A stretch of DNA of 64,000 nt, from NCBI RefSeq assembly GCF_019175385.1, contig NC_083340.1:14396336-14460335 (forward strand). Direction: 5' to 3'. The notes under the pieces were generated by a model, which saw nothing but the letters and a program-made list of their open reading frames with translations, was not told the origin of the DNA and did not search any database. The translations under genes and the position numbers were made by a program. Each line of letters starts with the position of its first letter. Within the stretch, counting starts at the first letter, position 1. Origin of the DNA: Lycium barbarum. Lineage: Eukaryota > Streptophyta > Magnoliopsida > Solanales > Solanaceae. Below, piece by piece: positions 46,708-59,999 of the stretch.

Positions 46708-46782
46708 CGTGAATTTAGTGTTATTGAGCATAAATATATCTATATGACCCAAAAGCGGAAATCTTGAAAATGACACTGAAAG

Positions 46783-47588
46783 TAGGGCTACATATTGGTC
46801 GGTTCGGTTCGGTTTTGAAAGTTATCGGTTCAACTTATCAGTTATCGGTTTGTAGACATATTAAACCGTTAAGATATCAGTTAATGGGTTATCGGTTAAT
46901 CGGTTGTTGTTTGTTATCGGTTTAATCGTTAAGATTTCACACCAAAAAAAAAATCAGGAACAAAGAACCCATTTCAAAACTGAAAGTAGCTTTAGCTCCT
47001 AAGACTATGCCGAACAAAATAATACAATTAAACTATGAAGGACTTAAACAAAATTGGACCAACTAAAGGTGTGATTTATCAAACTTGTCACTGCAAACAC
47101 CAATGCATATGGGAAATATGAAACATTCTTCAAGCATTTACATAACATTAGTTAGCAGTAACTTGTCTAGCACCACCAGAGAAATACAAAACACAGAACA
47201 AGAGTGAGAATTGAAAGCAATGTAGATTGTAGAAGAAGTAAAAGATAGTTTACGTTGGGCTTGCATCTTGCGAGTTGGAGCAGAAGGGTTTCTGAAGTTG
47301 AAATCGCCGCTTGAGAGAAAGAGTTTATGAAGTGGAAATCAAGTGAACCCTAAATCTAGTTAAGTGACTTTATATATGGAAGGGTAAAATTGTAATTAAA
47401 TAAATGGTTATCGGATTATCAGTTCACCCGTTAACAAAATTGGCGAAACCGTGACCCGACCCAATAAACCAATAACCACAGGGCTCCACCCGATACCCAA
47501 ACCAGTAATCCATTAACCCGAACCATTAACTCAATAACTCAATAATTGATTCGGGTTATTGATTTAACCATTAATATGCACAGCCCTA
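46783..47588. mobile_element. hAT-type element, 806 bp, TSD ACTGAAAG
   Basis: Termini TAGGGCTACATATTGG and (right, reversed) TAGGGCTGTGCATATT; 8-bp TSD ACTGAAAG at 46,775-46,782 and 47,589-47,596. The duplicate near 62,270 has the uninterrupted AACACTGAAAGTGATCAATA, proving the insertion. Subterminal regions are full of GGTTATCGGTT and its reverse complement. No transposase is encoded. Confidence 0.95.
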
Positions 47589-47608
47589 ACTGAAAGTGAT
47601 CAATATAT

Positions 47609-50600
47609 ATATATATATTAAAAGCATGAAACTCTTAACTTAAAAGTTAAATTACTAAAATACCCTTCTTATTAACTTCAATATCTTTAATGATTAAAAA
47701 TAAATAAAAATATCAAATTTACTGGAAGGGGTGTAATCTAATGGACTCCTCATTTGGTTTCTAACCGTTGCAATTGTTGGTTGGAATGTTTTGAGTGAAA
47801 AAACTGACTTTTAATTATATAGATGATCCAATATATTAATAGACATACCCTTTATTTTTGGCATTGTAAAAACTTAGATGAGCCACATTCAGTTTTGTCC
47901 CTGCCTTTTAAATTAATCATTATTACTCCCGCGTAGATGGATGAAACGTCAATTGGAGGAGAAAACAAATTAAGAGAAGAAAAGACTGATGGATTTTCAC
48001 AGAAAGACTCCCAAACAAATTGCATGATTAGCAAGGTTCTAGGTAATTTTTATTCATAAAGAAAATATATCTATATTAATATTTTTCTCATGTTACTTTT
48101 GTAGTATTTACTTAAAAATTTTAAGAAAACATATACTTATTATTTTTATAAAAACATTAGATTAATAGGGAAAAGTTGTAGACAATCCGTAAATCATATT
48201 CAGAGTTACTTTCATATTAAATATTCACATTCATGTTTATGTATACTGAAAGAATTTGTATTTAATTACTTTAAATTTTATTTTATAATTCAAATTAATA
48301 TTTCATTTGATTTGAAGTGTCTTTTCTAAAAGATTGTGTCTTCTATAAGTAACTAAATATTTCTTTGAAATTTATTCAATTGTTGGCTTTAGTGAAAAAT
48401 CATGTGTATTTAAAAGTTTTATCCGGCCCTCTTCATCTACAAAATGAAACGGTGTCTGACTTTTGATTAGGGATTCTCAATACCGTCAAAGAAAATGGAG
48501 TATTGATATTTTGTGTTTACGAGAACTAACCCCGTGCTCAAAATAAATTTTCTACTCTTGATGCTATTTTCTTATGTGTTGTTTTTTCAACAAACAAATA
48601 TAACATTCATCTTCAATTTTTCAGCAAAATCAAGTTGTTAAGCATTTTGAGTATGATTTTTCCTATTGTAAGGTTGAGCGGTACGGTCCTTTAATTTAAT
48701 TTGAATTGATCACGTCATTTTATTTGTATAGAACGAGAAAAGTTTGTACACAATATCTGAAAGATAAGGACATGTTACATATAACGTAGGAAAATTAAAC
48801 ATGCCAAAGTATGACAAACAGATACACAAAATGTTAAATAAACTTAACCAAATTAGTTGTTAACCATTCTTTACATTTTTGTCGTAATTCTCGTGATCAA
48901 AGTAGATTTATTACTCTGGACCTTATTCTTTTATGTGTGTTTTTAGATAATAATTCAAACATGTTTATCATTCCTCTTAGGCTACATTTTCTTAAAAATA
49001 ATGCAAAAATTTTAAACATACAGCATTTATTATCATAGTCTATATTGCTCGTATTCACATGTAAAATCTGTTGTTGAAATATCTAAAAACAGGAAAAAAG
49101 TCAAGTTGCATATTTGATATATTAAAGTAATTATTATGGTTCAAACATTGGTTTGTTTCATTGAGTTTCATTATTAGCATAATCTATATTATATTAAAAG
49201 CGCGAACGGCCTTAAAAATGTTGATTGAACCTCCATTAAAAGACTGTACAATAGACAAAATTGTCATTTACTATTTTGCTCAAATTATTATTTAATTTTC
49301 GCTATAATATTTCACCTATTTAAGTTTTTGGAAAAGTTAAAACCCCACCTTTATTTTTGGAGTTCTTGACTTTGGCGAAACAAAAAGTAATAAATAAGGA
49401 AATAACCAATAAACATGCCTCATCAGTAATAGAATTTTGGCTTGATAAAAAAGTCTGAATCCAAATGTATTAGATAAAAAAACGTTTGCATTAGGACCCA
49501 CCGTTAAATGCCTTTGTAAAAAGACTAGCCAGGGAAGCCTGTGCGATGCACGAGCCCGACATGGTTTACAGTGATATTTTAGTCAAGGAATGTATATAAC
49601 AGATGAAAAGAAGTCTTTCAAAACAAAGTTGAGAACTATGTTATGTACAACTTCCGAAAAAGTCATGATAGTCTCTATATTGTAGGCATATATACAAACG
49701 ATATTCTATGTACCATTACCTTAGTTATAATTACATAAACTTGGGAGCTTGAAAAACTAAAAATATACATTCCAAAGTTGATGCAAATCCATTGTTTGTC
49801 CATTTGCAGCCAGCCATTTGAAACCTCAAGTGAGTGACTATGAAAACCTTTCGAAGATAAAAAGAGTTGGAGCCGTAACCTGGTGCGATACAAATTATAG
49901 TGTTTCAAAGCCATTTTCAAGTACCAAAGTTTATGAAGTTAAATTGCAGAGGAAAATGTGAAAGATAGGAAGCACAAAGAGATTCTGGTTTGAAACAGAT
50001 AGGTTAGACTAAAAAGAAAAATAAACACATGTAACAGTTAAATCACTTCGTAACCTTTCAAACTAAGTTTTGACAGAGGATGCCAATATCCGATTAGCTG
50101 ATATTTCTCAATGTTGATTAATTATATAAGAAAGAGCCAAAATTAGTGGGAGAACTTCAACATTCATCATTCTCCTTGTAGTTGAAGTAATTGTGGTCAC
50201 AACTTGTAAAACATGCACAACAGAACGATCACAACTCAAAGTAAATTAGGCTTGTACTATAGCATCTTCTTTCAAAAACATGTAGAAGAAACACAAATCC
50301 ATGAGCAAGGGCAATGTTCTCAAGTTCTTCTTTAAGAATAAAAATCCATCTTATTGTTAGATCATTAATTAAGTAAGATTAAGATGACTGCCTATTCAAA
50401 AAAGATGTAACTAATATGTTGTTATAAATACATCTTGCATGGAAGGTACCCAAATTGGAAACCGAGGTAGCGAGAAGCAGAAACCCAAGGTGACCTATGT
50501 TGGTCTTGGAAAAGATAGTTTGAATCCAAATATTGTGGGATGTCTCCAAATATTGTGGGATGTCTTGGTAACAATTTCTTTGTTCACCGGATAAAGAGAG

Positions 50601-53600
50601 GTGAAATATTTTGTTTTCACCTATATGCTCTTTCCTCTATACTATTATACATGCTTTAGTAGGATTGAAGGTGGAACATATTATAGTAATTGACAATGTA
50701 GAAACACTGAAATCAAGATAAATGCAAGGCAGATTAAGTATAAGCTTCATATTACCATAGAACATGGAAACCACCTTTCTTATCCGTATGAGTCTTTCTA
50801 TTCATAGGTAACAAAAAGCTAACCTGCAAACTTGAAGGTAGCACTTCGTATTACCACAAAACACCAAACATATTCAGGTGACCTCAAACAATAACTTTTT
50901 ACATTATTTTCTTCATTTATGTTTTCAACAATTGAAACAGTTTCAAGAGTAAAGTAACATGATCAATTAAAATAGTTACTAAGGAATTCTACGATTAAGG
51001 ATTCAGGGCTTGTCAAAGAGTTGATTTTTTACTCTTCTTGTGTTTATCACTTCTCTATCGATGTCAAGTAACAAATCAAGTTTTGGGACAACATTTTTTC
51101 CTTCTTCCGCAAAAAAGGCACTGAGTTATCCAAAAATGAATCATCTCAATCATAAACTTTTTAAATATTTTTGTTCAATCACTAAGCCCATCACTACTGC
51201 TCAAAAGGACCAACATAGAATTACCATTAGATTCATGTGACAAAAGTTCAATCTTCTTCCCTTGATCAAGAACCTGCAATTTCGTAATTCACATTAACCA
51301 GTCACATTAAAGTTTCTTGGATTTTTCCAATTTCCAATTAGGAAATCAAGTCTTTTGAAAGAGTATAATCCAAAGAGGAAGTAAGTTTAGTCTATCTCCT
51401 CAACATTTTCCATCATCACAACTTTAACTTCTGAAACCTGAGTCTGCGGTTATTAACTTCCTCTAGATGATCCACAGAGTGTTGTATTTGCTCCTTAAGT
51501 TTGTGCATGTATGTTATTGTTATGGTGAAAACAGTTAGCATCTCAATACCCTCAATCAAAGAGGAGGAGGAAGTAGGAAATAATAAAGAAAACGTAAGTT
51601 ATACAAATTCCATGTTCAAGTAGCTAGCAAAACTTGAACCCAGCTTTGCTTCTTTCATATTTAATGGTATACTCCTCCTTAGTTCTCTTGAGAGATTTAA
51701 TTAGGATTTGTTTGCCAAGAGATTACGACAAATTACAAAGGACAATCATTGTTCATTTCTCTAAAATGCATTTCATGGTTACTACTATTCTGTGAGATCA
51801 AAAGGAAATCCGTCTATATCTAGAAAGTGAGGGTAAAAAATGACCCAACTCTTGTCAAACAATGCATCAAAGATAACTTCATTGGGTAGTTTTTATAACA
51901 CCTTATTCAAAAGAAATGCCTATCAAACGTATGCACTATTCTATTAATGGTTGGTCACTTCCTGTGAGTCTCTTTTATCATTGAAGGTTGAACATCCCAT
52001 ATTCAGAGAAAATATCCCTACTGTCAGTAATATAGTTTAGGTGTTTAAAAGAATTCTCAACTTGTTCGCGTAGTTGGTTAGACTTTTAAGATGGCTGATG
52101 TATACATGCATTTCTGTAAATTACATTAGTGAATATGTTTCTATCTATTAAAAAGGAAGAGGAGAAAACATGTATCAAAAACTTCAAAAATAAAGTAAGA
52201 AGCAAACTTCTTTTCTCAAGTGCAAAAACAGGCACTGACCATGGTAAAAAGTTCATATTACCTTGCAGACATATCATAAAACACCCTTGGTGCATAGTCC
52301 ATTTCAAAATTCTAGACATTTTTTATTGCTTGGGTTCTTGAAATCTTCCACTACTAAATTGATTTTGCTTGGTATAGGTTTTATGTTAGTAAATTATTAT
52401 CATTTTCTGTCAATTCTGATTATGTTTGTTTTACTTTGTGGCCACATAATATGGAGACACATGTAAGTAGAATCAATAGTTTATTTTTTCGTTTTTGGAT
52501 CAGCGATAGGTGTTCAAGCATCAAATCTTATGTTGCTTTCTCTCTTCCCTCCCCCCAGTTATCTTGTCTCTCTCCACTCTTGATGGCCTATGTCAGTATA
52601 TATTCTTACTTAGTCTTTTAGCGTTATCAATTGTTTATAGATTTTGCACCTTTATTAGTTGATAACCAGCTCTTTTTTCTTCCGTATTTAACATTGAATG
52701 TAAAATTTACAGATATACATATTAATTTATCATAGCTACTTAGATTTTATACACTTTAAATTGAAGTGTAGAGGCCGCATTATACACAAAATAACATGCA
52801 TCTACGGGTAGTATAATTTCCTTTCATCACATGAATTGTTTATCAAAGATTAATTCTATTTATTGTTGGGTAGTACCAGTAAATGTTTTTCAGAACTTGA
52901 GTCTGAAATCTTTGGTTAAGAGCGAAGAGATCCTATCTACCCAACACTCTCTTTTGTGGTGATACAAGATTTGAAAACAATTTTTAATAATTTCATTATA
53001 TTAATAAAAGAAAAAAAGACGATAAGAAGAACTTAAATGTAAAATAATTTTTATTCTTTTTGTGTTGATATACCTTTTGAAACTAGGATTTTAAAGCTAA
53101 ATACATGTAGAAGGGGGAACTGAACACTTCTATAGAAGAAGCTACAATTCCTTATTATTATTATAAAAATTGTATCCGTATTAGGTCGAAAATATGGTTG
53201 AAGTAAACAAAAAAATAGTTTGACATATAATGCTAACAAAAAATAGGTATCTTTGTGATATTAAAATTGATTTTAAGTATGGTTGTCAGATTGTTATTTT
53301 GTATATGAGTGTTAATTCAATTGACTAAACGTGAAAAATAAAAAACGTATTCAAGTTAGTTTTGAAGAAAATACACTAATCATAATACTGATAAACTTGA
53401 ATACTTCAAATTGCAAAACGGATCGTCACAAAATTTTTAATGGTGAACTACATAATTTCAATAATATATTTTCTTAAATGACTTTAACGATAGATTGAAC
53501 TTTTCAGATGAATATTTAAGGCATCAACAAGAACTTGGTCATTATAGATTAGTTGAGGTGACAAAAAGGAACATACACCAAAAACATTATCTATAAAGAG

Positions 53601-54479
53601 ATATTATGTTAGATGCAACTACAACATATTATTATTTCACACCATATAATATGTATAACTACAAATATTATATAACTGACTTAACTGTTATTTATTTTTG
53701 CAGATTTTGAAGGCATCCCAATTTTTTGTAACTATTGCATCTACATAGTAATATTAATCTTTACCATTTAAATGAATGTTATATTTATTCTAACCCAGTT
53801 GCTATTTCACATAATTTAATCTTCTTACACACAATTTTTTATTAGTCTTTAATTGGTCTTAGTGTAACAAAGTTGGAGTTTCAATCTTACACATAAAGTA
53901 GTCAAAGCGACAAAAGAAAATATACCAAAAAAATTGTTTATAAAGAGATGCCAGATGTGATACAACATAATATATAAGTATGTCATGTTGCATTTATTTT
54001 CATCATTTGGATATATATTACATTTATTTCAACTCAAACTACTATTTTATAATAATTTTATTATTATAAATTGACGCGATACACACATTCAACGCACGTA
54101 TGCTGAAACTAGTATTAAGAATATATACGACAATATATAGTGGTAAACAAAAAACTTAATTTAACCAAGTAAAAAAGGTGATATCAATTCAGTTGATTGA
54201 GTATGTGACCGAAGTAGAAAACAATGTTACTAAAGAAACACTAATTTCTTCCCAGATTTAAATTTTAATTGTTCATCTTTGTAGGTTCAGATAATATCTA
54301 ATCATTTTGATCTCGACATACAAGTTACAGTAAGATGATTGAAGTTGATCATTCACAAAAAACATGTTATTTGTTACTTCGTATATCAAACCTTTGTTCT
54401 AATAATACTGATGTAATTTAATTACATCATGTACTACATAATTCGACATACACGTGCAACGCACGTGCCGAGAAACTAC
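47609..54479 (+). mobile_element. Helitron-like insertion complex, about 6.9 kb
   Basis: The duplicate copy joins GATCAATAT directly to GTCAAAAAAGG (near 62,280), while here 6.9 kb lie between them. The left end reads A|TATATATATATATTAAAAGC and the right end has a hairpin (CACGTGCAACGCACGTG) followed by CCGAGAAACTAC. This is close to Helitron ends, but the 5' TC and 3' CTAG are altered. Further Helitron-type ends inside (49,185 forward start, 49,524 minus 3' end, 54,112 forward end) suggest nesting. I see no helicase or other gene inside; the content is AT-rich with only chance ORFs. A 20-bp tandem duplication (TCCAAATATTGTGGGATGTC) lies near 50,527-50,566. Confidence 0.6.
49185..54112 (+). 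mobile_element. Possible inner Helitron
   Basis: A|TCTATATTATATTAAAAGCG at 49,185 is a good Helitron 5' end. GCACGTATGCTGAAACTAG|T at 54,112 is a good 3' end. Pairing these two is inference; a minus-oriented 3' end (CTAG at 49,527-49,524 with hairpin CGTGCATCGCACAG) shows that at least one more element is mixed in. Confidence 0.4.
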
Positions 54480-54852
54480 TATTGTCAAAAAAGGGGAAGT
54501 AATTAGTTCAACAACTTTAATAAAGCAAAACAAGATTAAAAAGTAACAATAAATATAACTAACTAGAGGCTTACAATTATCTTATAAGGTTTTATTGAAC
54601 TAGAGTTGTAGAGATTTTTTAAAAATTTATTTCCTTTTTATCCATAGTATAGAATTAATATTAAATATATGTTCATAAATTAATTTAAATATGTTATTAT
54701 TTTTTCTTCGTCTTGTAATTTAATTCAAATTTATTACTTGCAATTGCAGTATAATAAATAGCTAATACAACTTGATTGGGTTCGTAATAATCTTGTAATA
54801 GATTAGCATAATATGAATACATTAATTAACGTGACAACAGAGTCACACGCCA

Positions 54853-54862
54853 ATTATAAATA
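54853..54862 (+). promoter_or_regulatory. Putative TATA box of MADS relic 1
   Basis: ATTATAAATA about 90 bp before the ATG, conserved in copy 2 at 62,662-62,671. Confidence 0.5.
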
Positions 54863-54947
54863 ACATCGGTGTTCCTCTCAAATTACTCAGGCTTATTCAG
54901 CCAAAACATCTCCTTAATCTTTCTTCTTTAAGTATTTACATTTTGCA

Positions 54948-55501
54948 ATGGAAAGGAAGATCAATAGGGGCAGACAAAAGATTGAAATGAAGTTAGTTGA
55001 GTATGAACAAGCACGCATGATCACCTTTTCAAAAAGAAAAAAAAAAGAGTTTGTTCAAGAACGTAGACGAGTTTTCAGCTATGAATAGAGCAGATGGTGG
55101 TGCTCTTCTCTTTTCACCTAGTGGAAAAGCACATTACCATGGCTCCACTAGTATAGAAAAATTAACAGATAAGTTTCTTCAATGGAAACGAGATAATCCC
55201 CAAATTAGTGATCAAGCTAACGTGGAAAAATCAAATGTCTTTCACGCATTTGATGATCTCCATGAAGAATTAGAAAATACTGAATGAGCTAGAAAATAGC
55301 CGAAAATGAGGTAGATGATCTTGCACCCAGGTGTAGAGATTCCGCCTGATAAACAGAGGTTGGAGCAGTTGGTGGCACTTAAGCTACAATTGGACAAAAT
55401 TAAAAAAAGAAGCAAAAAATTGTGTGATGTCCGAGCGATTCAAATTTGATTTGAATGTTGTTCCTAAGCCAGATGAAGGAGAGAGTTCTGGAACTCATTG
55501 A
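54948..55501 (+). pseudogene. Type I (M-alpha-like) MADS-box gene, frameshifted, copy 1
   Basis: MADS proteins are nuclear DNA-binding factors; the type I M-alpha group often acts in female gametophyte or endosperm. The frame begins MERKINRGRQKIEMKLVEYE and ITFSKRKK, the N-terminal MADS DNA-binding helix. An enlarged A run (about 55,037-55,046, four A more than copy 2) then shifts the frame. The rest of the domain lies in another frame from 55,051: LFKNVDEFSAMNRADGGALL, FSPSGKAHYHGSTSIEKLTD and an acidic HAFDDLHEELENTE tail. A stop follows at 55,285, but decayed homology continues to a possible ancestral stop at 55,499. No intron is needed, as usual for type I genes. Confidence 0.88.
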
Positions 55502-56010
55502 TTAATATGGCAACATCAATCGGAATTCTTGAAATTGAAGTTAATTTGTGTTTGCAAGTGAATTTAGCAATGCAACTATCTAGTTTTTAATTTGATTTGC
55601 CCTTCTTGCAAATTTAATAAAATAAACTCTTTTGTGATAACACAATGCCTTGAAATTTAATATGTTTTAGCTTTAATTTTTAATGATGCTTTGTGTTTGT
55701 TTCAGATTGGTAGACATGTTGAATCATTTTATTGAGTGAACAATGTGAATTGATGAAGAAAAAAAACTAATTTTACGAAATGAATTTTCTAAGTAGGGCG
55801 ACATTTATCAAGGCGTATCTCTCTACAAAATTTAGGATTCATATAATAAACAAGATGCTTTCATGAAGCTACTGCTTAGCTGATAGAAGTTACTCGTCCA
55901 ATAGCTTTACCAGCTCATTGGACATTTTTTGAATTGGTTGATCCACTGCATTGCGCTAATGTGATCTTGTTGTATTAGTTGAATTTTCTTTAAGAGGGCT
56001 TGATTTTAGT

Positions 56011-57070
56011 GGAACTATACTTAATACATTTTTAATATTATTATTATATTTTCAGGACTCATAATTTATTTGCATATGTGAAAATTAAATGAAACTTATG
56101 TTGAGATAGATTTCTTAATCAAGTAAACAAAATATAAGTATATCTTATTTTGAAAATGACGTTTCCTAGTTACATAAGATGAAACAGCTTTTCACTTATG
56201 TTTGTTTGATCAAAATTTTTTACTTGATCAAGATAAAAATTTACTTGTAATGTCAGTTTGTGTGCAAAGAATGGAACAAATAAAATGTTGCAGATACTTT
56301 TATCTTGTATTTGCAAAATGAATTTCTTATTCATCGAACAAAACACTCATAAAAAAAAAGGAGTCCAAGACCAATTTTAATAGGCGAGGAACCACACACA
56401 TCCAACACGTACCATAAAATAAATGTATTATATCAGAGAAACAACAACAACAATACTAGAAAACTAACATTATTATTTGTTGAAGTTTTAATAAAATTGA
56501 GTTTGCAAAACTGTTTCTTAATTTTCAACGTATATCTATTTGGGTTATTTTAAATTAAATATTAACTTTTTGAAAATTATTAAATGAGCTATTAATTTTA
56601 AAAAAAAAACTCAAAAATAAAATTAACCCAGTTGGCCATGAGAATTATTCGCTTTTTTTCCGGAATTTTTCTCACTTTATTTGAAAATCAACGTTTCACC
56701 ATGAAAATTTCAAAATTTAGAAAACAACTGTTTTCAACTTTACATTCAAACAATCAAATATTCTTTTTGCAAAAACTATAAGCAAACACAACTTCATCTT
56801 CAACTCCAACTTCAAAAATTCAAAATATTTGATTTCTATGGCCAAACGCGTACCAAATTCTGTAGATCTCAATTGTCAAACAAACAACACCTAAACTTGG
56901 TCAACAGTGCGAGGCCAGTCTTACACTAAAAATGTGTTTAGACGTGCGAGAGAAGGGTAGAGCGTGCGAATTTTGGGTCATAACAACAGGGGCAGCAGTA
57001 TACAATACACCAGAGACGGAAAAGTAAGTCAATCCAACCATCACGGATAACGAGAAAGAAAAATCCCTAA
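56011..57070. other. Intergenic DNA upstream of the COX6A relic
   Basis: AT-rich, with a hAT-like MITE at 56,631-56,849. From about 56,990 it may be the 5' leader of the COX6A relic. Confidence 0.4.
56631..56849. mobile_element. hAT-like MITE candidate
   Basis: Inverted ends GTTGGCCATGAGAATTATTC and (right, reversed) GCGTTTGGCCATAGAAATCA; TTTGGCCATGAAAATT-type ends are common in plant hAT MITEs. No clear TSD. Confidence 0.55.
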
Positions 57071-59999
57071 ATGGCGACGGCGATGTTGAGATCTTATGTT
57101 TTGTGTATGCTGTCTTGGAATGTGATTAAAGTGAAAGTGACTTAAGACGTATATATTCGCTGTATTGATATAAGATTTGGTATAACGATCCTAACTAGTT
57201 TGAAATTGTTACAAGTGACTTTCTCACGGATATTTATTCGCTTGTCTATTGCGTGTGTGTTGTATTTACTTATTTTAGTTGGAAGTGAAATTGACTAAGA
57301 CTTACATTTCCTTTTTGGCATACAATTGACCTGAGAGGAATTGATATAGTGATCCTAACTAGTTTGTTATTAATCTCTCCAAGGGTCATCCGAGCGTCCT
57401 GTAAGCTTATTCTATCAACTTCTTGTACTTTCTTTGACGTCAAGAATCTTAATTTTTTAAAGTATTCAATAGTACGTTCCTGTTCTCTATCTTTCCATTT
57501 TAGATGCGGACATTAGGTCAATTCATAATGGTTTTGTCTATCAGAGGGAGATCCACTTGTTCCTTTTCAAGTATTGTTTGGTCCTTCAGTCCTCTTAATG
57601 GCCTAAAAACAGTGTAAATAAGTGCAATGTATAGAAATATATCACATATTCATGATGCAATAGAATAGGTTCAACCAGATGGAATTTTACCAACAGTTCC
57701 TATTGCAGGGAGACATTTAAGTGTTTAACGTATTAAATTCAAATTTAAAGAGGAGAGTTGTGACAGAACTCTTTTTTTTATAACTTCATAATGGACAATC
57801 TAGTTAGTTTCTGAGAAAACAAAATATTATGAATGAGATGACAAGAGTCTACTGTATTACGAAATATATCAGTTATTCCTTGTACGTGCTTGAGATAGTT
57901 TAATAATTTAAGAAGGTAGTTAAAATGACTATTGAAGCAAGATATCAATCAAGAATAGAGGATACAGGACAACAATGTATTGGTGGTGGAAGGAGTAGGA
58001 AACGCTAAGGAAGTTGGCAGTTGGAGAAGAGGAGGAATACATTTCTTAAGAAAGACAAAATAAGGGAAGACGATTCCTTTAATGTTTAGTTGTTAAATTT
58101 CCATTAATTTGTTGATTGATCAATGTAAAGGGTAAAGGGTGTAGTGTAAATCGCTAATCCTGTTTTATGTGATAATTGACTTATATTTGATGTAAGTGGT
58201 CGTTGAATAAACTATTTAAATTGTAGGTGAGAAGTTAAATTGACATGAGAGTATCAAGTTTCAATTTGATTAGTTAAATTAATTGGAATTCTTGAATCAG
58301 TGGAAGAGGTATAGGACTATTATTATGAATGGTTCGATCATTTTTGTGATGTTCCAAAATGGAAATTGTCATATAATTGGACCGGAAAGAGTAGTTTTTT
58401 AAAAAGGGTTGAGAGATTTAAATTGAAGAATGGAGTTTTGAACAGTTAGTCATAGTATAGAGATGTTTACTGCAAGTTTCCTTTTGAGAAGCCAACATCT
58501 AATTCTTAATCCTAGTGAGGGTTATGCCTATTTATGGTATTTTGGCTATTTACTTGAGATTGCATGGAGGGGGGAATGTATTGATGTTTTTTTAAAAGGA
58601 TAGATACATGAGTAAAGTGTCTCAATCTATTTACTTCAAGATGACAACGTGAAACATTGTTTTTTTGGCTGTTACGTGTTTTTTTTGGTAATCAAGTTTT
58701 TCATTAACGACCAAGTGAAGAAATACAAAACCACAGCTAGCTGCAACACAGCTTAGCTATCTCAGGAAGTACAAACAGAACAAAGAAGCAAGCATTACTA
58801 TAGGAAACTTGAATCACTATCAAACTCAGAAAGAGAATCTAAGTAGGTATTTCTGCATAACTGGTACAGCCCTCACATAGCAAGAGTAAGCAATGCCTTT
58901 AGGCTTTAGCAATGGCATCATTGGCAGTTGACCTTCCTTCATAGATTCTGGCATTTCTTTCCACCCAGATAGAGTGCACACATTCAGCCAAGATGATTTT
59001 AAAGGAGCTGGCATGAAGAGATTTCCCTTTAGCATTTGCAACAGCCCAGCTCATATACTGATCCCACGTAGTAGCATTTTGAATTCAATTCAGTAATATG
59101 TTTATTTCCCTCACTCTGTGTAACCTAATATTATTTGTCCTTTCTTCTTCTGCTTGCAGGCTTACCCATACATACACATTCGCAACAAGGAGTTTCTATG
59201 GGGTAATTATGTGACAAATCATTTTCTGATTATTTTTTTTCCCTCAATAATTTCACGTTTAGGATTCATACTTGGTGGTGTGACTGTATCTGCCTTTGAT
59301 GGTTGCAATGCCGTTACCAATGTTCAGCACTTGTTTAATAAGATTGGTTTTACTGATATAGATCATATTTGTCCATTTGGGGTTAAAAAATGTTGCACCA
59401 TACCTGCAATAGTATTGGAGGGCTTGTAAGTGCTCTACTGATGGTTGTCCTTATTGATTACCTGATAGTAGTGGGGCTGGTTTTGCATGATCCCTTTTCT
59501 CCCTGGGGCTTGATGCTAAAAATGCAATTTACTCCCTTGTTGTCCCTAATCCATTTGGAATTGATGATGTTTGCTGAAAGAGTTAGATATTTTTGGCAAC
59601 TTTGGCAGATAATTTAATGAGTGAGAATTTCTCTTCTAGTTTCATCTGTTGTGAAAATAAAATCAGAAGTTGAAATCAGGATTGTCATGTCTGCTGTATA
59701 TCTGTTGTTTTGCTGGTTAATATTCAAAAGTTTTGAGTGCCTGTGCTGCAGGACTTGTTTTCAATGTAAACACGACGTTGTGCATTTGTATTATTTTAAT
59801 AGTTAATTCAGGGCTCATAGCATGTTGCTGTATACCTTCTAGGATATACTTCTTTCTGATGATGAAACTTCCATGTTTGGCATATTTTGTGCTTGAGTTT
59901 AGATCTGCAACGTTGCTACGCAATGTTTTAATACCACATTTTCTCTTGCCTTTGGAGAATGCGGGTCCAGATGGCCTTTTTGAGGTCAAGCACCACTGA
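57071..59999 (+). pseudogene. COX6A: Cytochrome c oxidase subunit 6a fragment (first and last exons)
   Basis: COX6A is a small nuclear-encoded subunit of mitochondrial complex IV. A possible first exon at 57,071 reads MATAMLRS, like the plant mitochondrial presequence start. The exon at 59,160-59,202 (after TTCTGCTTGCAG) reads AYPYIHIRNKEFLWG and ends at a GT donor. The last exon (59,965-59,999) reads PDGLFEVKHH and then a stop. Together these are the highly conserved plant COX6A C-terminus, except Pro to Leu in EFPWG. The middle of the protein (basic linker and membrane helix) was not found. The acceptor before the last exon reads GCGG where GCAG is expected, so splicing should fail; the next AG upstream would add 7 nt and shift the frame. 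A LINE fragment lies in the large first gap. Confidence 0.7.
58679..59085 (-). mobile_element. 5'-truncated LINE 3' end
   Basis: On the minus strand the sequence encodes WAVANAKGKSLHASSFKIIL and HSIWVERNARIYEGR, the typical end of plant LINE reverse transcriptase proteins (after the zf-RVT region). A 3' UTR follows, ending TTAATGAAAAACTTGATTAC and an A tail (T run at 58,679-58,686 on +). It inserted between COX6A exons. Confidence 0.75.

Larger units (their letters stand above)
46160..47605 (+). repeat. Segmental duplication copy 1, upstream part
   Basis: Positions 46,160-46,782 plus 47,589-47,605 match 61,712-62,283, with long identical runs such as TACAACAAGGAAGATCGTGT. An 806-bp hAT element (46,783-47,588) and a long (TA)n tract are present only in this copy. 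Confidence 0.92.
54484..56010 (+). repeat. Segmental duplication copy 1, downstream part with the MADS relic
   Basis: Matches 62,284-63,601 from GTCAAAAAAGGGGAAGTAAT to AAGAGGGCTTGATTTTAGT. About 230 bp around 55,450-55,690 are absent from copy 2. Confidence 0.92.

Noticed and set aside
46546..46767. 73-codon ORF with an Ile-Tyr run
   Set aside because: The run is the (TA)n microsatellite; the ORF has no other support.
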